64,000 nt of DNA from Paraburkholderia panacisoli (GCF_008369935.1 NZ_VTUZ01000014.1:1-64000); one strand, 5' to 3'; counted from the first letter of the stretch, positions 8,383 through 18,259 are shown. Numbers and translations: made by a program. Notes: generated from the sequence alone by a model not told the origin.

Positions 8383-11220
8383 ATGAGCAACAAGAAAGCC
8401 GATTCGAAACCGCAGTCACGCTACCCGGTGAACCTGCTCGACACGCCGTTCCCGATGCGCGGCGACCTGCCCAAGCGCGAGCCGCAATGGGTCAAGGACT
8501 GGCAGGAACGCAAGGTCTACGAGAAGATCCGCGCCGCCAGCCGTGGCCGTAAAAAGTTCATCCTGCACGACGGCCCGCCGTATGCGAACGGCGACATCCA
8601 CCTCGGCCACGCGGTCAACAAGATTCTCAAGGACATGATCGTCAAGGCGCGCAATCTGGCGGGCTTCGACGCGGTCTACGTGCCGGGCTGGGACTGCCAC
8701 GGCATGCCGATCGAAATCCAGATCGAAAAGCAGTTCGGCAAGTCGCTGCCGGCGGCCGAAGTGATGCAGAAGGCGCGCGCCTACGCGACCGAACAGATCG
8801 AGAAGCAGAAGGTCGGCTTCCGCCGTCTGGGCGTGCTCGGCGAGTGGGACAACCCGTACAAGACGATGAACTTCACGAACGAAGCCGGCGAAATCCGCGC
8901 GCTCGCGAAGATCATGGAAAAGGGCTACGTGTTCCGCGGCCTGAAGCCGGTCAACTGGTGTTTCGACTGCGGCTCGGCGCTCGCTGAGGCGGAAGTCGAG
9001 TACAAGGACAAGACCGACCCGACCATCGACGTGCTGTTCGGCTTCGCCGAACCGGAGAAGACCGCGCAGGCGTTCGGGCTGAATGCGCTGCCGCGCAACG
9101 AAGGCGGCATCGTGATCTGGACCACCACGCCGTGGACCATCCCTGCCAACCAGGCGCTGAACCTGCATCCGGAAATCATCTATGCGCTGGTCGACACGCC
9201 GCGCGGCCTGCTGATCCTCGCGCAGGAGCGCGTCGAAGCGTGCCTGAAGCAATACGGGCTGGAAGGCACGATCGTCGCCACCACGCCGGGCGAGAAGCTC
9301 GTCAACCTGCGCTTCAACCACCCGCTCGCGTCCGCGCACCCGGCCTACAAGCGCACCGCGCCGGTCTACCTCGGCGACTACGTGACGACTGAAACCGGTA
9401 CCGGCGTCGTGCACTCGTCGCCGGCCTACGGCGTGGAAGACTTCGCGTCGTGCAAGGCGCATGGCATGGCCGACTCGGACATCATCAATCCGGTGATGGG
9501 CGACGGCCGCTACATCGAATCGCTCGCGCTGTTCGGCGGACTGTCGATCTGGGCGGCCAATCCGCAGATCGTCGAGGCGCTCCAAGGCGCCGGTTCGCTG
9601 CTGCGCACCGAGAAGTACACGCACAGCTACATGCACTGCTGGCGCCACAAGACGCCGATCATCTACCGCGCGACTTCCCAATGGTTCGCCGGCATGGACG
9701 TGAAGCCGAACGACACCGACAAGACCCTGCGCGAGACCGCGCTCGAAGGCATCGAAAACACCGCGTTCTATCCGGCGTGGGGCAAGCAGCGTCTGTTCAG
9801 CATGATCGCCAACCGCCCGGACTGGACGCTGTCGCGCCAGCGCCAATGGGGCGTGCCGATGGCGTTCTTCGTGCACAAGGAAACCGGCGAGCTGCATCCG
9901 CGCACGCTGGAATTGCTCGAACAGGTCGCGCAACGCGTCGAGCAGGCCGGCATCGAAGCGTGGCAAACGCTCGACCCGCGCGAGCTGATCGGCGACGACG
10001 CCAACATGTACGAGAAAAACCGCGACACACTCGACGTGTGGTTCGATTCGGGCACCACGCACTGGCATGTGCTGCGCGGCTCGCACAAGGACGAACTGCA
10101 ATTCCCGGCCGACCTGTATCTGGAAGGCTCGGACCAGCACCGCGGCTGGTTCCACTCGTCGCTGCTGACCGCGTCGATGCTCGACGGCCGCCCGCCGTAC
10201 AACGCACTGCTCACGCACGGCTTCACCGTCGACGGCGAAGGCCGCAAGATGAGCAAGTCGCTCGGCAACGGCATCGATCCGCACGAAGTGGCGAACCGCC
10301 TCGGCGCGGAAATCATCCGCCTGTGGATCGCGTCGACCGACTACTCGGGCGAGCTGGCGATCTCCGAGGAAATCCTCAAGCGCGTCACTGAAGGCTATCG
10401 CCGTATTCGCAACACGCTTCGCTTCCTGCTCGCAAATCTGTCGGACTTCGACTTCGCGCAACACGCTCGTCCGGTGGAAGACTGGCTGGAGATCGACCGC
10501 TACGCGGTGGCGCTGGCGGCGAATCTGCAAAACGACATCCTGTCGCATTACGAGAAGTACGAGTTCCACCCGGTGGTCGCCAAACTGCAGACGTTCTGCT
10601 CGGAAGACTTGGGCGGGTTCTATCTGGACGTACTGAAGGACCGCCTGTACACCACCGCGGCCGACTCCGTCGCGCGCCGTTGCGCACAGACCGCGCTGTA
10701 TCACATCGCGCACGGCCTGCTGCGCGTGATGGCGCCGTTCCTGTCGTTCACCGCGGAAGAAGCGTGGAAGGTGTTCGAGCCGGACAGCGAAACCATCTTC
10801 ACCGAGACGTATCACGCGTTCCCGGCCGTGCCGGAGGCCGGCGCGCTGCTCGACAAATGGACGCTGCTACGCGCCGCGCGCGGCGACGTGACGAAGGCGC
10901 TGGAAGAAGCGCGCGTCGCGAACCTGATCGGCTCGTCGTTGCAGGCGGAAGTTGAAATCCGCGCGAGCGGTGCGCGCTACGACGCGCTCGCGAGCCTCGG
11001 CGACGACCTGAAGTTCGTGCTGATCACGTCGGCAGCGAACGTCGTGAAGGTCGATAGCGAAGCGGACGAAGGCGTCGAAGTCATCACCTCGAAGTACCTG
11101 AAGTGCGAACGCTGCTGGCACTATCGCGCGGACGTCGGCGCGAACGCGGAGCACCCCACGCTGTGCGGCCGCTGCTTCAGCAACCTGTTCGGCAACGGTG
11201 AAACGAGGAGCGCGGCATAA
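8383..11220 (+). CDS. ileS: Isoleucyl-tRNA synthetase
   Basis: Charges tRNA-Ile. At 945 residues it is full length and class I: the HLGH signature is at 73-76 and KMSKS at 622-626, with the editing domain between them. Two CxxC pairs near the C-terminus (CERC and CGRC) form the zinc-binding domain. The start is the ATG producing MSNKKADSK. The stop overlaps the lspA start as TAATG. The ileS-lspA pairing is common in proteobacteria. Confidence 0.98.
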   Translation: MSNKKADSKPQSRYPVNLLDTPFPMRGDLPKREPQWVKDWQERKVYEKIRAASRGRKKFILHDGPPYANGDIHLGHAVNKILKDMIVKARNLAGFDAVYVPGWDCHGMPIEIQIEKQFGKSLPAAEVMQKARAYATEQIEKQKVGFRRLGVLGEWDNPYKTMNFTNEAGEIRALAKIMEKGYVFRGLKPVNWCFDCGSALAEAEVEYKDKTDPTIDVLFGFAEPEKTAQAFGLNALPRNEGGIVIWTTTPWTIPANQALNLHPEIIYALVDTPRGLLILAQERVEACLKQYGLEGTIVATTPGEKLVNLRFNHPLASAHPAYKRTAPVYLGDYVTTETGTGVVHSSPAYGVEDFASCKAHGMADSDIINPVMGDGRYIESLALFGGLSIWAANPQIVEALQGAGSLLRTEKYTHSYMHCWRHKTPIIYRATSQWFAGMDVKPNDTDKTLRETALEGIENTAFYPAWGKQRLFSMIANRPDWTLSRQRQWGVPMAFFVHKETGELHPRTLELLEQVAQRVEQAGIEAWQTLDPRELIGDDANMYEKNRDTLDVWFDSGTTHWHVLRGSHKDELQFPADLYLEGSDQHRGWFHSSLLTASMLDGRPPYNALLTHGFTVDGEGRKMSKSLGNGIDPHEVANRLGAEIIRLWIASTDYSGELAISEEILKRVTEGYRRIRNTLRFLLANLSDFDFAQHARPVEDWLEIDRYAVALAANLQNDILSHYEKYEFHPVVAKLQTFCSEDLGGFYLDVLKDRLYTTAADSVARRCAQTALYHIAHGLLRVMAPFLSFTAEEAWKVFEPDSETIFTETYHAFPAVPEAGALLDKWTLLRAARGDVTKALEEARVANLIGSSLQAEVEIRASGARYDALASLGDDLKFVLITSAANVVKVDSEADEGVEVITSKYLKCERCWHYRADVGANAEHPTLCGRCFSNLFGNGETRSAA

Positions 11221-11738
11221 TGGCGAGAACCATGTCGAAAACCTCGGTGAAGACGTCCGCCGGCAGCAGTTCGCTGGCACCTTGGCTGGGCATCGCGCTG
11301 ATCGTCATCCTGTTCGACCAGTTGACGAAAATCGCGGTGCAGAAGGTGTTCGCCTACGGCGTCGCGCATGAGGTCACGCCGTTTTTCAACCTGGTGCTCG
11401 TGTACAACCGTGGCGCAGCGTTCAGCTTCCTCGCGATGGCGGGCGGATGGCAACGTTGGGCGTTCACCGCGCTCGGCGTGGTGGCCGCACTGGTGATCTG
11501 CTATCTGCTCAGGCGCCATAGCGGGCAGAAGATGTTCTGCACGGCGCTTTCGCTGATCCTGGGCGGCGCGCTCGGCAATGTGATCGACCGGCTCGCGTAT
11601 GGGCACGTGATCGACTTCCTCGACTTCCACGTGCGCACGTGGCACTGGCCGGCATTCAATCTCGCGGACAGCGCCATCACGATCGGCGCGATCCTGCTCG
11701 TGCTCGACGAGCTGCGGCGCGTGCGCGGCTCGCGCTGA
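11220..11738 (+). CDS. lspA: Lipoprotein signal peptidase (signal peptidase II)
   Basis: Inner-membrane aspartic peptidase that removes the signal peptide from prolipoproteins after diacylglyceryl modification. The 172-residue protein has four hydrophobic segments, the YNRGAAFSF box, and the two catalytic aspartates in GNVIDRL (D123) and FNLADSAI (D150). It has a slightly long hydrophilic N-terminus (about 20 residues). It is coupled to ileS by a one-base overlap. A glycine-zipper lipoprotein encoded later in the window is a likely client. Confidence 0.97.
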   Translation: MARTMSKTSVKTSAGSSSLAPWLGIALIVILFDQLTKIAVQKVFAYGVAHEVTPFFNLVLVYNRGAAFSFLAMAGGWQRWAFTALGVVAALVICYLLRRHSGQKMFCTALSLILGGALGNVIDRLAYGHVIDFLDFHVRTWHWPAFNLADSAITIGAILLVLDELRRVRGSR

Positions 11739-11850
11739 CGCGGCTCAGGCAGGCGCTCAGGTCCGCGCTTGCGTCCGGTTTGAAAGACGCGGCGGCGGGG
11801 GTGCAACGCCCGCCGTGCCGCCCGCCACCACGCTTAGTCGGAGGCTTTCG

Positions 11851-13065
11851 TTGGCAACCGCAGAACTCGCAGGAAAACACCTCGTCCTCGGCATGACGGG
11901 CGGGATCGCCTGCTACAAGATCGCCGAACTCACGCGTCTGCTGACCAAGGCCGGCGCGACCGTGCAGGTCGTCATGACCGATGCGGCCACCCAGTTCATC
12001 ACGCCCGTCACAATGCAGGCGCTCTCGGGCCGTCCGGTCTACACTAGCCAGTGGGACGGGCGGGTGCCGAACAACATGGCGCACATCGATCTGTCGCGCG
12101 AAGCGGACGCGATCGTCATCGCACCCGCGTCCACCGACTTCCTCGCCAAGCTCGCGCACGGCATGGCCGACGACCTGCTGTCGACGCTGTGCGTCGCGCG
12201 CGATTGTCCGCTGTTGGTGGTCCCGGCGATGAACCGGCAAATGTGGCAGAACCCGGCGACGCAGCGCAATGTCGCGCAACTGCGCGCGGACGGCATCGAC
12301 GTGCTGGGCCCTGACTCGGGGCCGCAGGCATGCGGTGAAATCGGCGACGGACGCATGCTCGAAGCCGCGGCCACGTATGAAGCGATCGCGTCGTTTTTCT
12401 CGCCCAAGATTCTGTCCGGCCGGCGCGTGCTGTTGACCGCCGGGCCGACCTTCGAACCGCTCGACCCGGTGCGCGGCATCACCAACCGCTCGAGCGGCAA
12501 GATGGGTTTCGCGCTGGCCCGCGCCGCGCAACAGGCTGGCGCCGAAGTACACCTGGTGGCGGGCCCCGTCGCGCTGGAAACGCCGTGGGGCGTGTTCCGC
12601 GAGGACGTGCAAACCGCGCAGCAGATGCATGATGCAGTGATGCGCTCGGTCGCCGACGCCGATATCTTCATCGGCGTCGCCGCGGTGGCAGACTGGCGCG
12701 TCGATCACGCGAGCGAGCACAAGATCAAGAAGACCGCCGAGCAGGCGTTGCCGAGCTTCAGGTTCGTCGAGAATCCGGACATTCTGGCCTCGGTGGCGAA
12801 CCTGCCGCATCCGCCGTTCGCGGTGGGCTTCGCGGCGGAAAGCGGCAACCTCGAAGTGCATGGCGAAGAAAAGCGGGTGCGCAAAAACGTGCCGCTGCTG
12901 ATCGGCAATCTCGGCCCGCTCACCTTCGGTCTCGATGATAACGAAGTGATCCTGTTCGAGGCCAGCGGCGCAACGAAGCTGCCGCGCGCGGACAAGCTGA
13001 CGCTCGCACGTGCGCTAATCGCGGAAATCGCGAAGCGTCTGCCCGACACGAGCCTGATTCGCTAA
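11851..13065 (+). CDS. coaBC: Phosphopantothenoylcysteine decarboxylase / phosphopantothenate-cysteine ligase
   Basis: Two consecutive coenzyme A steps in one protein. The CoaC flavoprotein half (residues 1 to about 185) has GMTGGIACYK, the PAMNRQMW substrate clamp and ACGEIGDGRM with the active-site Cys. The CoaB half follows with TAGPTFEPLDPVRGITNRSSGKMG and the KIKK motif. I place the start at a TTG codon giving MATAELAGKHL, because GGAGG lies six bases before it; an in-frame GTG 12 codons upstream has no such site. The product is 404 residues. Confidence 0.95.
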   Translation: MATAELAGKHLVLGMTGGIACYKIAELTRLLTKAGATVQVVMTDAATQFITPVTMQALSGRPVYTSQWDGRVPNNMAHIDLSREADAIVIAPASTDFLAKLAHGMADDLLSTLCVARDCPLLVVPAMNRQMWQNPATQRNVAQLRADGIDVLGPDSGPQACGEIGDGRMLEAAATYEAIASFFSPKILSGRRVLLTAGPTFEPLDPVRGITNRSSGKMGFALARAAQQAGAEVHLVAGPVALETPWGVFREDVQTAQQMHDAVMRSVADADIFIGVAAVADWRVDHASEHKIKKTAEQALPSFRFVENPDILASVANLPHPPFAVGFAAESGNLEVHGEEKRVRKNVPLLIGNLGPLTFGLDDNEVILFEASGATKLPRADKLTLARALIAEIAKRLPDTSLIR

Positions 13066-13136
13066 CTCGGACCGGCGCATCGACGTAGGCGCCGCGCGTC
13101 GCTCGGACGAATGGAATCATCTGGAGGCTGACTGAC

Positions 13137-14153
13137 ATGACGCTACTTTCCGTGCTCGATCAAACGCCCGTGATCGCCGGGTGCTCGGTGGCCGACGCGA
13201 TCGCCTCCACCGTCGACCTCGCGCAACTCGCCGACGACCTCGGCTACACGCGCTACTGGTGCGCCGAGCATCACGGCTTGCGCGGCGTCGCTAATCCGGC
13301 CCCAGAGGTGATGCTGGCGCGCCTCGGCAGCGTGACGCGACGCATTCGCATCGGCTCCGGCGGCGTGATGCTGCCGTACTACAGCCCATTCAAACTCGCC
13401 GAACAATTCATGATGCTGGAGGCGCTGTTCCCCGGTCGAATCGATCTGGGCGTGGGACGCGCGCCAGGCGGCGACATGCGCACGGCGCAAGCGGTCGCCG
13501 CCGGCGAATACAATCGCGGCGACATTTTTCCGCAGCAGGTGGCCGATCTGCTCGGGCTGATGCATGGCGCGCTGCCTGACGGCCATATCGCGCGAGGCGT
13601 GCTGCTGCAGCCGCAGATCGACACGCGTCCGAAACTATGGATTCTCGGCTCGAGCGAGTTCGGCGGGCTGCTCGCGGCGCAACTCGGCATCCCCTTCTCG
13701 TTCGCGCATTTCATCAACCCGCATTTCGGCGCGCGAGTTGCGCTCGCTTATCGTGAGCGCTTCCAGCCCAGCCAGGAAACGACGCAACCGTACCTCGCCG
13801 CCGCCGTCTTCGTGATCTGCGCGGATACCGAGCAGGAAGCCGCCGACCTCGAAAAAGCCGTCGACCTGCGCCGCGTGCAAATGGCGTATGGCCTGAACGA
13901 ACCCATTCCGACCATCGAACAGGGTATCGAGCAGCAGTACGGGGAGCGTGAACAGCTCGTAGTCGACCGGGAAAAGCAGCGCAGCATCATCGGCACGCCG
14001 GAGTCCGTCACCGAACGGCTGCACGCGCTGCAGGAACAGTTCAAGGCCGACGAGCTGATCGTGCTCACCGTTGCGGGCAGCTATCGCGCGCGGACGCGCT
14101 CCTATGAACTCCTCGCCGATGCGTTCCAGCTCGGCTCAAACACCACGCCCTAA
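13137..14153 (+). CDS. LLM-class (bacterial luciferase-like) flavin-dependent oxidoreductase
   Basis: A 338-residue TIM-barrel monooxygenase of the luciferase-like family, expected to use FMNH2 or F420-type cofactor; the substrate is unknown. Family features seen: TRYWCAEHHGL, the RIGSGGVMLPYYSPFKLAEQ block and DLGVGRAPGGD. It sits between coaBC and dut in the same direction, with a spacing of about 70 bases to coaBC and GGAGGC upstream of its ATG. It is not functionally linked to either neighbour in any obvious way. Confidence 0.9.
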   Translation: MTLLSVLDQTPVIAGCSVADAIASTVDLAQLADDLGYTRYWCAEHHGLRGVANPAPEVMLARLGSVTRRIRIGSGGVMLPYYSPFKLAEQFMMLEALFPGRIDLGVGRAPGGDMRTAQAVAAGEYNRGDIFPQQVADLLGLMHGALPDGHIARGVLLQPQIDTRPKLWILGSSEFGGLLAAQLGIPFSFAHFINPHFGARVALAYRERFQPSQETTQPYLAAAVFVICADTEQEAADLEKAVDLRRVQMAYGLNEPIPTIEQGIEQQYGEREQLVVDREKQRSIIGTPESVTERLHALQEQFKADELIVLTVAGSYRARTRSYELLADAFQLGSNTTP

Positions 14154-14169
14154 CCTCACTTCAATCTGC

Positions 14170-14616
14170 ATGAAACTCGACCTGAAGATTCTCGATGCGC
14201 GCATGCGCGAGCAACTCCCGGCTTACGCCACCACCGGCAGCGCGGGTCTCGACCTGCGCGCCTGTCTCGACGAACCATTGACGCTCAATCCCGGCGAAAC
14301 CGCGCTGGTGCCGACCGGTCTCGCGATTCACGTCGCCGACCCCGGCTACGCAGCGCTCATTCTGCCTCGTTCGGGATTGGGCCATAAGCACGGGATCGTG
14401 CTCGGCAATCTGGTCGGCCTGATCGATTCGGATTATCAAGGCCAACTGATGATCTCCACATGGAATCGCGGCGAGACGACGTTCGTGCTGAATCCGATGG
14501 AGCGTCTTGCGCAACTGGTGATCGTGCCGGTCATGCAAGCGAAGTTCAACATCGTCGACGACTTCGCGGAAAGCGAACGCGGCGCGGGCGGCTTCGGCAG
14601 CACCGGCAAGCATTGA
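14170..14616 (+). CDS. dut: Deoxyuridine 5'-triphosphate nucleotidohydrolase (dUTPase)
   Basis: Hydrolyses dUTP to dUMP, limiting uracil in DNA and feeding dTMP synthesis. The 148-residue trimeric type is recognised from its five motifs, including AGLDLRA, PRSGLGHKHGI, GLIDSDYQGQL, RLAQLVI and the C-terminal arm RGAGGFGSTG. The start is the ATG of MKLDLKILD, 16 bases after the previous stop. A strong hairpin follows. Confidence 0.97.
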   Translation: MKLDLKILDARMREQLPAYATTGSAGLDLRACLDEPLTLNPGETALVPTGLAIHVADPGYAALILPRSGLGHKHGIVLGNLVGLIDSDYQGQLMISTWNRGETTFVLNPMERLAQLVIVPVMQAKFNIVDDFAESERGAGGFGSTGKH

Positions 14617-14680
14617 TCGCAATCGTCTCGGTCCGTCAGGCGCGGACCGAGGCGAATCGAAGTGCAAAAGCCAGAACGCA

Positions 14681-14723
14681 AAAAGCAGAACGGCGCGGGG
14701 TTGAACCCGCGCCGTTCTGCTTT
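14681..14723. terminator. Bidirectional terminator between dut and clpA
   Basis: A perfect 15-bp stem (GCAGAACGGCGCGGG and its complement) flanked by AAAA and TTT, between the convergent genes dut and clpA. Confidence 0.85.
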
Positions 14724-14763
14724 CGGATCAAACTAAACGCGAACTTCGCGCTTATTCGACGCC

Positions 14764-17061
14764 TTACTCGACTTCGACCGCCTCCGGATTCGGATTGCGC
14801 GGCGCCGGATGCTCGTCGAAGGTCAACTGCACCTTGTCTTCCGCATCCACGTCAACCGATACCCGGCCACCGTTCATCAGCTTGCCGAACAGCAGTTCGT
14901 CGGCCAGCGCACGACGGATCGTGTCCTGGATCAGACGCTGCATCGGCCGCGCACCCATCAACGGATCGAAACCGTGTTTGGCGAGGTGCTTGCGCAAAGC
15001 GTCGGTGAAGAGCGCATCGACCTTCTTCTCGTGCAGCTGATCTTCCAGCTGCATCAGGAACTTGTCGACCACACGCATGATGATTTCTTCATCGAGCGAA
15101 CGGAAGCTGATCGTTGCGTCCAGACGGTTACGGAACTCAGGCGTGAACATGCGCTTGATGTCGACCATCTCGTCGCCGGCTTCCCGGCGGTTCGTGAAGC
15201 CGATCACCGACTTGCCCATCGCCTCGGCGCCCGCATTCGTCGTCATGATGATGATGACGTTGCGGAAATCCGCCTTGCGGCCGTTGTTGTCCGTCAGCGT
15301 GCCGTGGTCCATCACCTGCAGCAGCACGTTGTAGATGTCCGGATGCGCCTTCTCGATTTCGTCGAGCAGCAGCACGCAATGCGGCTTCTTCGTGACGGCT
15401 TCGGTCAGCAGACCACCCTGGTCGAAACCGACATAGCCCGGCGGCGCGCCGATCAACCGGCTGACCGCATGACGCTCCATGTATTCCGACATGTCGAAGC
15501 GGATCAGCTCGATGCCCAGCGTGAACGCGAGCTGCTTCGCCACTTCCGTCTTGCCGACGCCCGTGGGACCCGAGAACAGGAACGCGCCGATCGGCTTGTC
15601 GAGCTTGCCGAGGCCCGCACGCGCCATCTTGATCGAGGCCGACAGCGCGTCGATGGCCGGATCTTGCCCGAACACCACGCTCTTCAGATCGCGATCGAGC
15701 GTCTGCAGCTTGCTGCGATCGTCTTGCGACACGCTCTGCGGCGGGACACGGGCGATCTTCGAGATGATTTCCTCGATCTCGTTCTTGCCGATCGTCTTCT
15801 TCTGCTTCGACTTCGGCAGGATGCGTTGCGCAGCGCCCGCTTCGTCGATCACATCGATCGCCTTGTCCGGCAGATGACGATCCGTGATGAAGCGCGCCGA
15901 CAACTCAGCCGCCGCCGACAGCGCGCCCGACGAATACTTCACGCCGTGATGCTCTTCGAAACGCGACTTCAGGCCACGCAGGATCGCCACCGTCTGCTCG
16001 ACGGTCGGCTCGGTCACGTCGACCTTCTGGAAACGACGCGACAGCGCCGCGTCCTTTTCGAAGATGCCGCGATATTCGGTGAAAGTGGTGGCGCCGATGC
16101 ACTTGAGCGTGCCCGACGACAACGCCGGCTTCAGCAGGTTCGACGCGTCCAGCGTTCCGCCCGACGCGGCGCCCGCGCCGATCAGCGTATGAATTTCGTC
16201 GATGAACAGGATCGCGTGCGGACGTTCCTTCAATTCCTTGAGGACCGTCTTCAGGCGTTGTTCGAAGTCGCCGCGATACTTGGTGCCGGCGAGCAGCGCG
16301 CCCATATCGAGCGAATACACCTGCGCATCCGCGAGAATGTCCGGCACTTCGCCGCGCGTAATGCGCCACGCGAGCCCTTCGGCGATTGCCGTCTTGCCGA
16401 CGCCGGCCTCACCGACCAGCAGCGGATTGTTCTTGCGGCGGCGGCATAGCACCTGCACCACGCGCTCGACTTCCGACTCGCGCCCGATCAGCGGATCGAT
16501 GCGGCCGTCTTTCGCCATCTGGTTCAGGTTCTGCGTGAACTGGGCGAGCGGCGTTTCCTTCTGTGCGGCGGCTTCGTCGGACTCGGCATTCGCGTCGCTT
16601 GCTTTCGCGGCGTCCGTGCTGCTCGTCTTGGCGATGCCATGCGAGATGAAATTCACCACGTCCAGACGCGTGACCCCCTGCTGCTGCAGGTAGTACACCG
16701 CATGCGAATCCTTTTCGCCGAAGATCGCGACCAGCACATTCGCGCCGGTCACTTCCTTCTTGCCATTCGAGGTGGACTGCACATGCATGATCGCGCGCTG
16801 GATCACACGCTGGAATCCCAGCGTGGGCTGCGTGTCGACGTCATCCGTGCCGGGCACGGTAGGCGTGTTGTCATGAATGAAGTTGCGCAGGTTCTGGCGC
16901 AGATCCTCGATATTGGCCGCGCATGCACGCAACACCTCAGCCGCTGTCGGATTGTCCAACAGTGCCAGCAAAAGATGTTCGACCGTTATGAACTCGTGCC
17001 GCGCCTGGCGTGCTTCCATGAACGCCATGTGCAGGCTGACTTCCAGTTCCTGGGCAATCAT
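14764..17061 (-). CDS. clpA: ATP-dependent Clp protease ATP-binding subunit ClpA
   Basis: AAA+ unfoldase that feeds substrates to ClpP, with ClpS as adaptor. The 765-residue protein has the double ClpN repeat (1 to about 150), first ATPase domain with Walker A GEAGVGKT at 217-224 and Walker B ILFIDE at 284-289, and second domain with GPTGVGKT at 498-505. The ClpP-docking loop IGF is visible in KSVIGFTNRR. The start overlaps the clpS stop by four bases (ATGA). An acidic tail ends in EAVEVE. A solitary ClpP paralogue is encoded about 28 kb away in this window. Confidence 0.98.
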   Translation of the reverse strand: MIAQELEVSLHMAFMEARQARHEFITVEHLLLALLDNPTAAEVLRACAANIEDLRQNLRNFIHDNTPTVPGTDDVDTQPTLGFQRVIQRAIMHVQSTSNGKKEVTGANVLVAIFGEKDSHAVYYLQQQGVTRLDVVNFISHGIAKTSSTDAAKASDANAESDEAAAQKETPLAQFTQNLNQMAKDGRIDPLIGRESEVERVVQVLCRRRKNNPLLVGEAGVGKTAIAEGLAWRITRGEVPDILADAQVYSLDMGALLAGTKYRGDFEQRLKTVLKELKERPHAILFIDEIHTLIGAGAASGGTLDASNLLKPALSSGTLKCIGATTFTEYRGIFEKDAALSRRFQKVDVTEPTVEQTVAILRGLKSRFEEHHGVKYSSGALSAAAELSARFITDRHLPDKAIDVIDEAGAAQRILPKSKQKKTIGKNEIEEIISKIARVPPQSVSQDDRSKLQTLDRDLKSVVFGQDPAIDALSASIKMARAGLGKLDKPIGAFLFSGPTGVGKTEVAKQLAFTLGIELIRFDMSEYMERHAVSRLIGAPPGYVGFDQGGLLTEAVTKKPHCVLLLDEIEKAHPDIYNVLLQVMDHGTLTDNNGRKADFRNVIIIMTTNAGAEAMGKSVIGFTNRREAGDEMVDIKRMFTPEFRNRLDATISFRSLDEEIIMRVVDKFLMQLEDQLHEKKVDALFTDALRKHLAKHGFDPLMGARPMQRLIQDTIRRALADELLFGKLMNGGRVSVDVDAEDKVQLTFDEHPAPRNPNPEAVEVE

Positions 17062-17372
17062 GCTTCCTCCATCACACACTGCAGCGGATGCCCGGCCTGC
17101 CGTGCGTGGGTAACGACTTGCTCGACTTTGGTCGACGCGATGTCCCGCGTATAGACCCCACAAACTCCCCTGCCCTCGCGATGCACCTTCAACATCACCT
17201 GCGTTGCGGTTTCACGATCTTTATTGAAATATTCCTGCACGATCATCACGACAAATTCCATTGGCGTGAAGTCGTCATTCAGCAGCACCACCTTGTACAT
17301 GGACGGCGGCTTGAGTTTCTTCTCCTGCCGCTCCAATACGGTGCCGTCCTGCTTGTCCGGGATAATCGCCAT
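17058..17372 (-). CDS. clpS: ATP-dependent Clp protease adaptor ClpS
   Basis: Delivers N-degron substrates to ClpA and blocks other ClpA substrates. The 104-residue protein has a flexible N-terminus followed by the conserved core PPSMYKVVLLNDDFTPMEFV, with the N-end-rule pocket, and HREGRGVCGVYTRDIA. It is translationally coupled to clpA. Confidence 0.97.
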   Translation of the reverse strand: MAIIPDKQDGTVLERQEKKLKPPSMYKVVLLNDDFTPMEFVVMIVQEYFNKDRETATQVMLKVHREGRGVCGVYTRDIASTKVEQVVTHARQAGHPLQCVMEEA

Positions 17373-17754
17373 ACACCCATTCTAAACAACTAGGACAGGC
17401 CCGCAATCCTGTCAAAACCCGGCCGTCCGGCCGATGAGCCCGTTCGCTGCCGCCTGAGGGGTATTGACCCGCCATGCATGCGCGATTCGACGAGCCGAGT
17501 GCGGAGCCGGCCCCTATCCAGTGATGCAGCGCGGCCGTGTTGCACCGCAGTCGGATCGAGTATCGCACAACCTGCCGGAGCTGGCTGATGGCGCTCGCAT
17601 TGGCCTTGCTGAGGCGGGCGGCCGTTAGCACAGCATGTGAGTCGATTATGCGACTTTTCAAGACGGCCCGCTTGCGCGACCGCACATAACGGAAGCGGGA
17701 AAAACCCCTGGAAAGTGCCTGTTTGCAACGCGACAACGACATCTCAAAATTTTC
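17373..17754. other. Gene-free stretch between clpS and the csp promoter
   Basis: Open reading frames here are short, Arg/Ala-rich and lack ribosome-binding sites; I see no gene. The stretch must hold the clpS promoter but I could not place it. Confidence 0.5.
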
Positions 17755-17783
17755 TTGACACTCGAATAAAGAGCCCCAACAAT
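17755..17783 (+). promoter_or_regulatory. Candidate sigma-70 promoter of the cold-shock gene
   Basis: TTGACA (perfect -35) followed after 17 bases by AACAAT (4 of 6 matches to the -10 consensus). Transcription from here would give a leader of about 130 bases before the csp start, the long-leader pattern typical of cold-induced csp genes. Confidence 0.6.
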
Positions 17784-17922
17784 CAAGCTGGCACTTTTTT
17801 CACTGAGCCATAAATTCGAAAAAATGCCGATGGTGAGCTTGTGAGGAGGGAGCGGCTGCTCGCGCGGTCGTGGAGCTTTTCGAGGGCTCGTGGTAGTGAC
17901 ATGAGTTACAGGGGAAGTTGGA

Positions 17923-18129
17923 ATGGCAACTGGTACGGTCAAATGGTTTAATGACGCAAAAGGTTTTGGATTCATCACGCCCGACGAAGGGGGTGAGGAT
18001 CTGTTTGCACACTTCTCGGCCATCCAGATGAATGGGTTCAAGACCCTCAAGGAAGGCCAGAAGGTGACCTTCGAGGTCGTGCAAGGCCCGAAAGGCAAAC
18101 AGGCATCGAACATTCAGGCACCCGCCTGA
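17923..18129 (+). CDS. Cold-shock protein (CspA family)
   Basis: Single-stranded nucleic-acid-binding beta-barrel acting as an RNA chaperone. The 68-residue protein has RNP1 KGFGFI at 13-18 and RNP2 LFAHF at 27-31. GGGGAAG lies upstream of the ATG. A long untranslated leader precedes it and a strong terminator follows, so it is a single-gene unit. Whether it is cold-induced or constitutive cannot be decided here. Confidence 0.97.
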   Translation: MATGTVKWFNDAKGFGFITPDEGGEDLFAHFSAIQMNGFKTLKEGQKVTFEVVQGPKGKQASNIQAPA

Positions 18130-18150
18130 GGCTGTTCGTTCCCGTCCTTT

Positions 18151-18182
18151 GAAACCCGGCTTCGCGCCGGGTTTCTTTTTTG
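18151..18182 (+). terminator. Rho-independent terminator of the cold-shock gene
   Basis: GAAACCCGGC / GCCGGGTTTC stem with a 5-base loop, then TTTTTTT. Confidence 0.9.
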
Positions 18183-18220
18183 GGGCCGACGAATCCCAAA
18201 TATCGGGCATTTCGGCGCTC

Positions 18221-18259
18221 AAAAAAATACCCCGGCCACCTCCCGGCGCCGGGGTTTTT
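18221..18259. terminator. Bidirectional terminator, mainly for icd
   Basis: ACCCCGGC / GCCGGGGT stem with an 11-base loop, preceded by seven A and followed by five T, so it can work in both directions. It ends the minus-strand icd unit. Confidence 0.75.

Noticed and set aside
8416..10815. Long open frame antisense to ileS (799 codons)
   Set aside because: It mirrors ileS codon structure in a GC-rich gene, is Arg/Val/His-rich and resembles no family; a shadow reading.
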